This document shows positions 51,919 through 59,159 of a stretch of DNA of 64,000 bases, one piece after another. Below the pieces are notes generated by a model that was not told where the DNA came from, ran no database searches, and worked only from the letters and a program-made list of their open reading frames with translations. Origin of the DNA: Pelomonas sp036401055 (GTDB taxonomy: Bacteria; Pseudomonadota; Gammaproteobacteria; Burkholderiales; Burkholderiaceae_C); assembly GCA_036401055.1 (NCBI GenBank), contig DASWWC010000109.1, positions 23,938-87,937 of the forward strand, given 5' to 3'. The translations under genes were made by a program, and so were the position numbers. Position 1 is the first letter of the stretch; each line of letters opens with the position of its first letter.

Positions 51919-51932
51919 TGAAAGCGCTTTCA
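51919..51932. promoter_or_regulatory. LacI-type operator O3
   Basis: A third TGAAAGCGCTTTCA, 194 bases upstream of O2 (O2 starts at 51738, O3 ends at 51932), between the LacI gene end and the receptor promoter. A distant perfect site of this kind could support DNA looping. Confidence 0.7.
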
Positions 51933-52040
51933 AGCAATCATGCGGGCGAAGCTGGATGTCGGCCACATGGTTTTCCCCAGCCGAGCAACAGTGCGTGGGT
52001 GGCGGGCGTGCAAAGGGCGCGCGTGGCGCCGGGGCGTGGG

Positions 52041-53090
52041 TCAGCGCAGCAGGCGCCGGGTGCTCTCGCGCACGATGAGCTCGGGCCCCGGCAGCTTGGC
52101 CTTGGGCTTGCCGCCGCGCAGCATCTCCAGCATGGCCGTGGCGGCCTCGCTGCCAATCTCATAGACGGACTGGCGCACTGTGGTCAGCGGCGGCATCGTG
52201 TAGCGGGCCATGACGACGTCGTCGAAGCCGACCATGGAGACGTCGTCCGGCACGCGCAGGTTGCGCCGGTGCAGGCCCAGGCAGGCGCCCATGGCCATTT
52301 CGTCGTTGGAGACGAACAGCGCCGTGAACGACACGTTGCGCTCCAGCAGCCGGCTGACGGCCAGCATGCCGCCGGCGGCCGTGAAGTCGCTCTGCACGAT
52401 GAGGTTGGGGTCCACCGGCAGCCCGGCCGCGGCCATCGCGTCGAGGAAGCCGTTCTGGCGCTCGACCGCGTCGTCGTGCAGCAGGTCGCCGGCGATGAAG
52501 GCGATGCGTCGGTGGCCCTGCTCGATCAGATGCTGGGTGCCCAGCCGCGCGCCCAGGCGGTTGTCGAAGCCGAAGCTGTACAGGTGTGGGCCCTCGACCT
52601 GGCGGCCCACCACCACGGTGGGCACGCCGGCCGTCAGCCGGGTCAGCACCTCGTCGGGCAGGCGGCCGGCCAGCACGATGATGCCGTCCACGCGGCGCGA
52701 CAGCAGCGCCTCGATGGCCTTGCGTTCGTCGTCCTCGTGCCAGTTGCCGGACACGAACAGCGGGATGTAGCCGGCCCGCTCCAGCTCGCGCTCGATGCCC
52801 AGCAGCGCCTCGCCGTAGAAGGGGCTGGAGATGATCTGCGTGACGACGCCGATGGTCAGCGTCTTGCCGCCGGCCAGGCCGCGCGCCACCGGGTTGGGGC
52901 GGAAGCCCAGCTCGCGGATGGCGGCCTGCACCGCCTCCTTCTTGGCCTCGCTGACTGCGGCCGTGCCGTTCAGGATGCGCGACACCGTGCTGGGCGACAC
53001 GCCGGCCAGTTCGGCCACCTGCTCCAGCGTGACGACGCCATCGGGGCGGCTTGAAGGCGCTTTCTTGGCGGGGGTGTTCGGTTCGTTCAT
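52041..53090 (-). CDS. LacI-family repressor of the beta-glucan locus
   Basis: A 349-residue regulator with an N-terminal LacI helix-turn-helix (VTLEQVAELAGVSPSTVSRI, about 20-39, then the hinge FRPNPVARGLAGGK) and a periplasmic-binding-protein-like effector domain (IGVVTQIISSPFYGEALLGI, VSMVGFDDVVMARYTMPPLTTV). It lies between the receptor operon and the divergent ABC/GH1/GH16 operon. Three perfect and one near-perfect copies of a LacI-type palindrome flank it, the usual sign of local control. The effector is probably a glucose-containing disaccharide such as laminaribiose or cellobiose, by inference from GH1 and GH16. No clear ribosome site precedes the ATG. Confidence 0.92.
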   Translation of the reverse strand: MNEPNTPAKKAPSSRPDGVVTLEQVAELAGVSPSTVSRILNGTAAVSEAKKEAVQAAIRELGFRPNPVARGLAGGKTLTIGVVTQIISSPFYGEALLGIERELERAGYIPLFVSGNWHEDDERKAIEALLSRRVDGIIVLAGRLPDEVLTRLTAGVPTVVVGRQVEGPHLYSFGFDNRLGARLGTQHLIEQGHRRIAFIAGDLLHDDAVERQNGFLDAMAAAGLPVDPNLIVQSDFTAAGGMLAVSRLLERNVSFTALFVSNDEMAMGACLGLHRRNLRVPDDVSMVGFDDVVMARYTMPPLTTVRQSVYEIGSEAATAMLEMLRGGKPKAKLPGPELIVRESTRRLLR

Positions 53091-53268
53091 CGGCGGCGGG
53101 CGGTTGCGCGAGTGTAGGCGCGACCGTGCGGGCCGTCGCTCGTGGGCGGGAGGGCCGGCGTGGCAGGCCGGGCGCGGTGCTCGGCGGAGAGTGGCAGGCC
53201 GGCCTTCGTCATGGGTGGTCCTAGGGTTTGTGCGGCTTGGGGTGCGATGCCAGGCCGGGCCACAATTG

Positions 53269-53282
53269 TGAAAGCGCTTTCA
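53269..53282. promoter_or_regulatory. LacI-type operator O4, overlapping the ribosome-site position
   Basis: TGAAAGCGCTTTCA ends four bases before the ATG of the binding-protein gene, exactly where a ribosome site would be. No other ribosome site is seen. Bound repressor would block transcript elongation or initiation here. Confidence 0.8.
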
Positions 53283-53286
53283 AATC

Positions 53287-54576
53287 ATGTCCAGCACTCA
53301 TCTTCTCCCCCGCCGCCAGCTGCTGGCCGCCGCCCTGGGCGGCGTGTCCAGCGGGCTGCTGGGCACGGGCGCCGCGCGCGCCGCAACGGAGCGCCGGCCG
53401 CTGACCGTGGCGGCCTTCCCGCTCGTGGACGTCATCGCCAAGGATCTGCTGAAGAGCTGGAGCCTCACCCATCCCGGCGTGCAGGCCCAGGTCATCAGCC
53501 GCCAGTACGACGACCACCACACCGCCATGACGACGGCGCTGTCCACCTCGGGCCATCTGCCCGATGTCATCGCGCTGGAAAGCAGCTACCTGGGCCGCTT
53601 CTCGCTGGGCTCGGGGCTGGAGGACTTGTCGGCCCCGGCGTTCGGCGCCGAGCGCTTCAAGGACAGCTTCACGCCATTCGCCATCGAGACGGCGCGCAAC
53701 CGCCAGGGCGCCATCGTGGCCTTGCCCAGCGATATCGGCCCCGGCTCGCTGTTCTACCGCGTGGACCTGCTGACCCAGGCGGGCCTGAAGGAAGACGACC
53801 TGACGCGCTCCTGGGAGAGCTACGTCGATGCCGGCATCCAGCTCAAGGCCAGGACGGGCGCCTACCTGATCGGTGACGTGCGGCTGCTGAAGGACATCAT
53901 CGTGCGCGGCGGCACGCCGGCGGGCGAGGGGCAGTTCGTCGACAACCAGGGGCGGGCGCAGATCACGTCGCCGCGCTTCGTGCGCGCCTTCGAGCTGGCC
54001 AAGCGGGTGCGCCAGCTGGGCCTGGATGCGCGCGTGGAGGTCTGGCAGAACGACTGGGCCGAGATGCTCAAGCGCGGCCGCCTGGCCACGGAGATGTCCG
54101 GCGGCTGGATGGCCGGCCAGTTGGCCAACTGGGTCGCCCCCAACACCGCCGGCAAGTGGCGCGTGGCCCAACTGCCCGAGAACACCTATTGCTCCTACGG
54201 CGGCACCTACTACGCCATCCCGCGCCGCTCGGCGCCGGAGCGCAAGCAGCTGGCCTGGCAACTGGTCCAGCAGCTGACGCTGGACCGCCAGCGCCAGCTG
54301 GAGGCCTTCAAGTCGCAGGACGCCTTCCCCGCGCTGCTCGCCGCGCAGGAGGGCCCGTTCTTCGACCAGCCGCTGCCCTTCCTGGGTGGCCAGAAGGCGC
54401 GCCAGCTGTGGCGCGACGCGGCCCGCCGCATCCCCGTCGTCAAGATGCACAAGCAGCACAAGTTCGCCGACGAGGTCATCAACGCCGAACTCGACAACGT
54501 GCTGGAGTACGGCAAGCCCATCGCCCAGGCGCTGCAAGACGCGCAGGCGCTGGTCGTCCACAGGGCCAACCGATGA
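53287..54576 (+). CDS. ABC sugar-binding protein (family 1)
   Basis: A 429-residue periplasmic solute-binding protein. The N-terminus LPRRQLLAAALGGVSSG contains twin arginines, and the signal probably ends at GAARAAT. Mature motifs include LTVAAFPLVDVIAKDLL, LPDVIALESSYLGRF, GSLFYRVDLLTQAGL and WQNDWAEMLKRGRLATEMSGGWMAGQL, typical of oligosaccharide-binding proteins. It captures the sugar released in the periplasm and feeds the two permeases that follow. The ATG is immediately downstream of operator O4. The gene overlaps the first permease by 4 bp. Confidence 0.92.
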   Translation: MSSTHLLPRRQLLAAALGGVSSGLLGTGAARAATERRPLTVAAFPLVDVIAKDLLKSWSLTHPGVQAQVISRQYDDHHTAMTTALSTSGHLPDVIALESSYLGRFSLGSGLEDLSAPAFGAERFKDSFTPFAIETARNRQGAIVALPSDIGPGSLFYRVDLLTQAGLKEDDLTRSWESYVDAGIQLKARTGAYLIGDVRLLKDIIVRGGTPAGEGQFVDNQGRAQITSPRFVRAFELAKRVRQLGLDARVEVWQNDWAEMLKRGRLATEMSGGWMAGQLANWVAPNTAGKWRVAQLPENTYCSYGGTYYAIPRRSAPERKQLAWQLVQQLTLDRQRQLEAFKSQDAFPALLAAQEGPFFDQPLPFLGGQKARQLWRDAARRIPVVKMHKQHKFADEVINAELDNVLEYGKPIAQALQDAQALVVHRANR

Positions 54577-55469
54577 GATTGCGCATCCCCGCCCGCTGGG
54601 CGCCCTACATCCTCGTCAGCCCCTTCCTGATCCTGTTCGCGGTCTTCAGCCTGTTCCCGCTGCTGTTCTCGCTGTGGCTGGCCTTCCAGTCCTGGGAACC
54701 CACTAGCGGGCTGGACTCCATGCAGTTCGTCGGCCTGGACAACTTCGTCTTCGCGCTGACCGACGGCTGGTTCTGGAAGTCGCTGAAGAACACGCTGTGG
54801 CTGGCCGTCGCCACGGGCGTGCCGCAGCATCTCGTCGCCATCCCGCTGGCCGTGTTCCTGCACCAGGCCTTGAGCCGCTGGCGCGGGCTGCTCTCGGGCG
54901 CCTACTTCCTGCCCTACATCACGTCCACGGTCGCCATCGCGATGCTGTTCGGCTCGCTGTTCTCCACCGACTACGGCCTCGTCAACCAGGCACTGCACGC
55001 GATGTTCGGCACCGAGAACATCAACTGGATGCGCTCGCCCGAGGCCATCAAGCCGGCCGTCGCCATCGTCGTGTTCTGGCGCTACGTGGGCTTCAACCTG
55101 GTGTTGTACCTGGCGGCGCTGCAGACCATCCCGCACGACCTCTACCAGGCCGCCAAGCTCGACGGTGCCGGCCCCTGGCAGCAGTTCCTGCGCATCACGC
55201 TGCCCGGCTTGAAGCCCATGATCCTGTTCGGCGTCACGCTGTCCGTCATCGGTGGGCTGCAGCTGTTCGAGGAGCCCTTCATCCTCACCAACGGCAAGGG
55301 CGGCGCCGACCAGCAGGCCATGACGGTGGGCATCTACCTCTACCGCCTGGCCTTCGACTTCAGCGACTTCGGCGGCGCCAGCGCGCTGGCCTGGATCATG
55401 TTCGGCATCATCGCGTTGCTGACCTGGCTCACGAACAAGGCGTTCGCGGAAAGGCAGGTCAGGCCGTGA
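54573..55469 (+). CDS. ABC sugar permease, MalF type
   Basis: Inner-membrane permease of 298 residues with six hydrophobic helices, starting at the ATG that overlaps the binding-protein stop (ATGA). A same-frame upstream reading would lie inside the previous gene. The EAA cytoplasmic loop that contacts the ATPase reads YQAAKLDGAGPWQQFLRITLPGLKP. It pairs with the next permease. No ATPase gene lies in the operon, so a shared MsmK/UgpC-type ATPase encoded elsewhere is expected. Confidence 0.94.
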   Translation: MRLRIPARWAPYILVSPFLILFAVFSLFPLLFSLWLAFQSWEPTSGLDSMQFVGLDNFVFALTDGWFWKSLKNTLWLAVATGVPQHLVAIPLAVFLHQALSRWRGLLSGAYFLPYITSTVAIAMLFGSLFSTDYGLVNQALHAMFGTENINWMRSPEAIKPAVAIVVFWRYVGFNLVLYLAALQTIPHDLYQAAKLDGAGPWQQFLRITLPGLKPMILFGVTLSVIGGLQLFEEPFILTNGKGGADQQAMTVGIYLYRLAFDFSDFGGASALAWIMFGIIALLTWLTNKAFAERQVRP

Positions 55470-56284
55470 AGCAGACCTCCAAGCTGATGGCCTATGCCAT
55501 CGTCGGCGTCGGCGCGCTGTTCATGCTGGCACCGTTCTACTTCATGTTCGTGTTCGGCACGCAATCGCGCACCGACATCTTCAACGTGCCGCCGCCGCTG
55601 TGGTTCAGTGACGAGCTGCTGAACAACCTCAAGGTGCTGACGACGCGGCTGCCGTTCTGGAAGAACGTCGGCTGGAGCCTGTACGTGGGCCTGATGTCCA
55701 CGGCGCTGACGCTGCTGTTCTGCTCCATGGCCGGCTACGCATTCGCGATGCTGGAGTTCCGCTTCAAGCGCGCGCTGTTCGCGCTGGTCATGGCCACCAT
55801 GATGGTGCCGGCCTTCATGAACATGATCCCGATGTTCATGGTCATGGATGCGCTGGGCTGGATAGACACGCACCGCGCGCTCTACCTGCCCGGGGCGGCC
55901 AGCGCCTTCGGCATCTTCCTCATGCGCCAGTTCGCGGCCTCCACCGTGCCCAAGGAGCTGCTCAGCGCCGCGCGCATCGACGGCGCCAGCGAACTGGGCA
56001 TCTACTGGCGCATCGCGCTGCCGCTGATGAAGCCGGCGCTCGGCACGCTGGGCCTCATCACCTTCATCAGCTCATGGAACAACTTCATGAACCCGCTGAT
56101 CGTCATGCGCACGGCCGAGAACTACACGCTGCCGCTCGCGCTGCGCAGCCTGTTCAGCACCACCTCCACCGAATGGGGCGCGCTGATGGCCGGGTCGGCC
56201 ATCGCGACGCTGCCGCTCATCGTCCTCTTCGTCATCTCGTCGCGCCAGTTGATCGCGGGCCTCACCGCAGGCGCCGTCAAGTGA
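55466..56284 (+). CDS. ABC sugar permease, MalG type
   Basis: Inner-membrane permease of 272 residues. The start is a GTG at 55466, fixed by the GTGA overlap with the first permease; the first helix begins within ten residues (LMAYAIVGVGALFMLAPFYFMFVFG). The EAA loop reads ELLSAARIDGASELGIYWRIALP. The GH1 gene starts five bases after its stop, so the sugar importer and hydrolase are made together. Confidence 0.94.
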   Translation: MKQTSKLMAYAIVGVGALFMLAPFYFMFVFGTQSRTDIFNVPPPLWFSDELLNNLKVLTTRLPFWKNVGWSLYVGLMSTALTLLFCSMAGYAFAMLEFRFKRALFALVMATMMVPAFMNMIPMFMVMDALGWIDTHRALYLPGAASAFGIFLMRQFAASTVPKELLSAARIDGASELGIYWRIALPLMKPALGTLGLITFISSWNNFMNPLIVMRTAENYTLPLALRSLFSTTSTEWGALMAGSAIATLPLIVLFVISSRQLIAGLTAGAVK

Positions 56285-56289
56285 ATCTC

Positions 56290-57639
56290 ATGTCCCAACA
56301 TCTCTTGCATCGCCAGTTCCCTTCCAACTTCGTCTGGGGTGTCGCCACCAGCAGCTTCCAGATCGAAGGCGCGGCCTTCGAGGACGGCAAGGGCGAATCC
56401 ATCTGGGACCGCTTCTGCAAGCAGCCCGGCGTCATCGCCGATGCCAGCAACGGCCACATCGCCTGCGACCACTACCACCGCCTGGACGAAGACCTGGACC
56501 TGATCGCGTCGCTGGGCGTCAACGCCTACCGCTTCTCCATCGCCTGGCCGCGCGTGCAGGCACTCGGCCATGGCGAGTTCAACCCCAAGGGCCTGGACTT
56601 CTACGAGCGCCTGGTGGACGGCCTGCAACGCCGCGGCATCCAGGCCTGGGCCACGCTGAACCACTGGGACCTGCCGCAGGGCCTGCAGGACCGCGGCGGC
56701 TGGAACGACCGCGACACGGTGCACCGCTTCGTCGACTACGCGCGCCACGTGCAGGCCCGCCTCGGCGACCGCATCGCCGGCCTGACCACGCACAACGAGC
56801 CCTGGGTCGTCGCCACGCTGGGCCACGAGCAAGGCATCTTTGCGCCCGGCATCAAGAACCGCAAGATCGCCACGCAGGTGTCGCACCACCTGCTGCTCAG
56901 CCACGGCCTGGCCCTGCAGGCGCTGCGCGCCGACGGCGCGCAACGTTCGAACAAGTGTCAGCTGGGCATCGTGCTCAACCTCAGCTCCTGGGTGCCCGCC
57001 ACGGCCATGCCCGCCGACATCGCCGCCGCGCGGCTGGCCGATGCCCACGGCCGCCGCTGGTACACCGACCCGCTGTTCAAGGGCCGCTACCCCGAGGACG
57101 CGCTGGCCGACCTGGGCGCCGACGCGCCCGTCGTGCAGCCGGGTGACATGGAGGTCATCGCGCAGCCCATGGACTACCTGGGCGTCAACTACTACACGCG
57201 GGCCGTCATGTCGGCCAGCGGCGAGGCCTGGGACGCCAAGGCGCGCGGCCTGCCCGTGTCGGACATGGGCTGGGAGATCTACCCCCAGGGCCTGACCGAC
57301 CTGCTGGTGGGGCTGAAGAACGATTACGCCCGGCTGCCCGATGTCTACATCACCGAGAACGGCGGCGCCTTCCCGGACGCTCAGCTGCAGTCCGGCCGCG
57401 TGCAGGACGACGACCGCATCGCCTACCTGCGCACCCACATCGCCGCCGTGGCCGATGCCATGCAGCAGGGCGTGCCCATGGCCGGCTACATGGTCTGGAG
57501 CCTGATGGACAACTTCGAATGGGCCAGCGGCTACCTGAAGCGCTTCGGCATCGTGCACGTGGACTACGACACGCTCGCGCGCACGCCCAAGGCCAGCGCC
57601 GACTGGTATCGCGCCTTCCTCGCCGACTGGCGGGGCTGA
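56290..57639 (+). CDS. GH1 beta-glucosidase
   Basis: Cytoplasmic retaining beta-glucosidase of 449 residues. Motifs in order: FVWGVATSSFQIEGA, NAYRFSIAWPRV, NHWDLPQGL, the acid/base E170 in LTTHNEPWV, DYLGVNYYTR and the nucleophile E356 in VYITENGGA, then WSLMDNFEWASGY. It would split imported beta-linked glucose disaccharides to glucose. The ATG at 56290 is used; a GTG at 56281, overlapping the permease stop, is possible and would add three residues. No signal peptide is present, consistent with action after ABC import. Confidence 0.95.
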   Translation: MSQHLLHRQFPSNFVWGVATSSFQIEGAAFEDGKGESIWDRFCKQPGVIADASNGHIACDHYHRLDEDLDLIASLGVNAYRFSIAWPRVQALGHGEFNPKGLDFYERLVDGLQRRGIQAWATLNHWDLPQGLQDRGGWNDRDTVHRFVDYARHVQARLGDRIAGLTTHNEPWVVATLGHEQGIFAPGIKNRKIATQVSHHLLLSHGLALQALRADGAQRSNKCQLGIVLNLSSWVPATAMPADIAAARLADAHGRRWYTDPLFKGRYPEDALADLGADAPVVQPGDMEVIAQPMDYLGVNYYTRAVMSASGEAWDAKARGLPVSDMGWEIYPQGLTDLLVGLKNDYARLPDVYITENGGAFPDAQLQSGRVQDDDRIAYLRTHIAAVADAMQQGVPMAGYMVWSLMDNFEWASGYLKRFGIVHVDYDTLARTPKASADWYRAFLADWRG

Positions 57640-57667
57640 TATCCGATCACGACAACTGGAGACAACC

Positions 57668-58558
57668 ATGCAAGAGATCACCCGCGCGCCGAGTCCGTGG
57701 CGCGGCATGCTGCCCCTGCTCGCTGCCGCGCTGACGGCCTGTGGCGGTGGCGGCGCTGCCGTCGCTGCGCCGACACCCGCACCGGCGCCGGCAACTCCCG
57801 GCAACTGGACGCTGGTGTGGAGCGACGAGTTCAACGACGCCGCCGGCACCGTGCCCAAGGCCGCGACCTGGAACTACGACCTCGGCAACGCCGAGAACAA
57901 CGGCTGGGGCAACCGCGAGCACCAGTACTACACGTCCAACGCGCGCAATGCGCAGACCGACGGCAACGGCATGCTGGTCATCACCGCCGAGAAGGCCACC
58001 AACCCCGGCCCCTGCTGGCACGGCAAGCCCTGCGAGTACACCTCGGCGCGCATCCACACCAACAACAAGGTCAGCTTCACCTACGGCAAGGTCGAGGCGC
58101 GCATGAAGCTGCCCACCGGCAAGGGCGTCTGGCCGGCCTACTGGACGCTGGGCACCGACATCGCCACCAACCCCTGGCCCGCTTCGGGCGAGATCGACAT
58201 CATGGAGTTCGTGCCGCAGACGCCCAACTCCACCTACGGCACGCTGCACGGCCCCGGCTATTCGGGCGCGGCGGGGCTGGGCAAGCCGGTCGACCTCGGC
58301 GCGCCGGTGGTGAACGACTTCCACACCTACACCATCATCAAGCGACCCAACGAGATCGTCTGGTACGTCGACGGCAAGGAGTACCACCGCCTGACGCCGG
58401 CCCTGCTGCCGGCTGGTGGCAAGTGGGTGTTCGAGAAGCCCTTCTTCGTCATCCTGAACCTGGCCATCGGCGGCGAATGGCCCGGTCCGCCGGACGCGAC
58501 GACGCCGCAGTCCTCCCAGATGCTGGTGGACTGGGTGCGGATCTACAAGGAGAACTGA
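57668..58558 (+). CDS. GH16 endo-beta-glucanase lipoprotein
   Basis: A 296-residue secreted enzyme with a CTGGAGACAACC ribosome site. The signal ends in the lipobox AALTACGGGG, so it is probably anchored to the outer membrane, followed by an Ala/Pro linker. The GH16 jelly roll has LVWSDEFND, GKVEARMKLPTGKGVWPAYWTLG and the catalytic motif SGEIDIMEF (E175, D177, E180), then LNLAIGGEWPG. The form ExDxxE with an inserted residue is usual for laminarinases and related endo-1,3(4)-beta-glucanases. It would produce the oligosaccharides taken up by the TonB receptor and ABC importer. Confidence 0.93.
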   Translation: MQEITRAPSPWRGMLPLLAAALTACGGGGAAVAAPTPAPAPATPGNWTLVWSDEFNDAAGTVPKAATWNYDLGNAENNGWGNREHQYYTSNARNAQTDGNGMLVITAEKATNPGPCWHGKPCEYTSARIHTNNKVSFTYGKVEARMKLPTGKGVWPAYWTLGTDIATNPWPASGEIDIMEFVPQTPNSTYGTLHGPGYSGAAGLGKPVDLGAPVVNDFHTYTIIKRPNEIVWYVDGKEYHRLTPALLPAGGKWVFEKPFFVILNLAIGGEWPGPPDATTPQSSQMLVDWVRIYKEN

Positions 58559-58618
58559 TCCGCATCCGGCGGGGCCTGTGCCGACCGCCGCCCCTAGCAC
58601 CTTCAAGCCGCCCGCACC

Positions 58619-59146
58619 ATGCCTCGTCTGCTCTACGCCTTGACCTTGATCGCCGGCCTGCTCGGCACGCCGGCTGCATTTGCCGCCGAAGTGAAGCTGC
58701 CCTTCGGCAGCCTCGCCACACCGGACGGCGTGACCTTGCTGAACCGCGAGGAGAAGCCCGACAAGGCCGGCAAGCTGGCGGGCATGGCCGTTCTGTCCCG
58801 CACCGACGACCCGAAGGCCATCTTCATCCTCGTCTGGAATTACGCCGAACCCGACCCCGCCAGGCCCTACGACCCGCTGGACGGCGCGGTCAAGATCGGC
58901 AACCCTTTCGACAAGAGCCTGACCCGCGACGCCGCCAAGCCCGCGCTGGTGGGCGGCGTCGAAGGCGGCCGCTACGAGGGCAAGCTGCCCAACGGCCAGC
59001 GTGCCGTCAGCTACGTGGTGGTCAAGGACGGCCACCGCCTCGTCGTGCTGCTCAAGGGGCCGCCGAGCAGCCCCTACAAGGAGTTGACCGACGCCTTCGC
59101 CAAGGCCGTCGAAGGCTTTGCCTGGGAGGTGCCGGCCGCGCAGTGA
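58619..59146 (+). CDS. Hypothetical periplasmic protein
   Basis: A 175-residue protein with a clear signal peptide (LLYALTLIAGLLGTPAAFAAE). The mature part is small and mixed, with FGSLATPDGVTLLNREEKP, AIFILVWNYAEPDP and KELTDAFAKAVEGFAWEVP. I do not recognise a family. It runs in the same direction as the glucanase operon, 60 bp after GH16, and may belong to it. Its end is only 13 bp from the convergent PAP2 gene. Confidence 0.7.
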   Translation: MPRLLYALTLIAGLLGTPAAFAAEVKLPFGSLATPDGVTLLNREEKPDKAGKLAGMAVLSRTDDPKAIFILVWNYAEPDPARPYDPLDGAVKIGNPFDKSLTRDAAKPALVGGVEGGRYEGKLPNGQRAVSYVVVKDGHRLVVLLKGPPSSPYKELTDAFAKAVEGFAWEVPAAQ

Positions 59147-59159
59147 GGGCTGCCGCCGG

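Larger units (their letters stand above)
51664..52040. other. Regulatory region of the fourth TonB receptor (377 bp)
   Basis: No gene is supported. It contains three LacI-type sites (51712-51725, 51738-51751, 51919-51932) and a perfect 10-bp inverted repeat GCGGTTTCGA/TCGAAACCGC (51834-51863). A 62-codon minus-strand frame here overlaps an operator and has no ribosome site, so it is not called. The LacI gene ends at 52041. Confidence 0.7.

Noticed and set aside
51749..51937. 62-codon minus-strand frame in the receptor promoter region
   Set aside because: It overlaps operator O3, has no ribosome site and no recognisable sequence.
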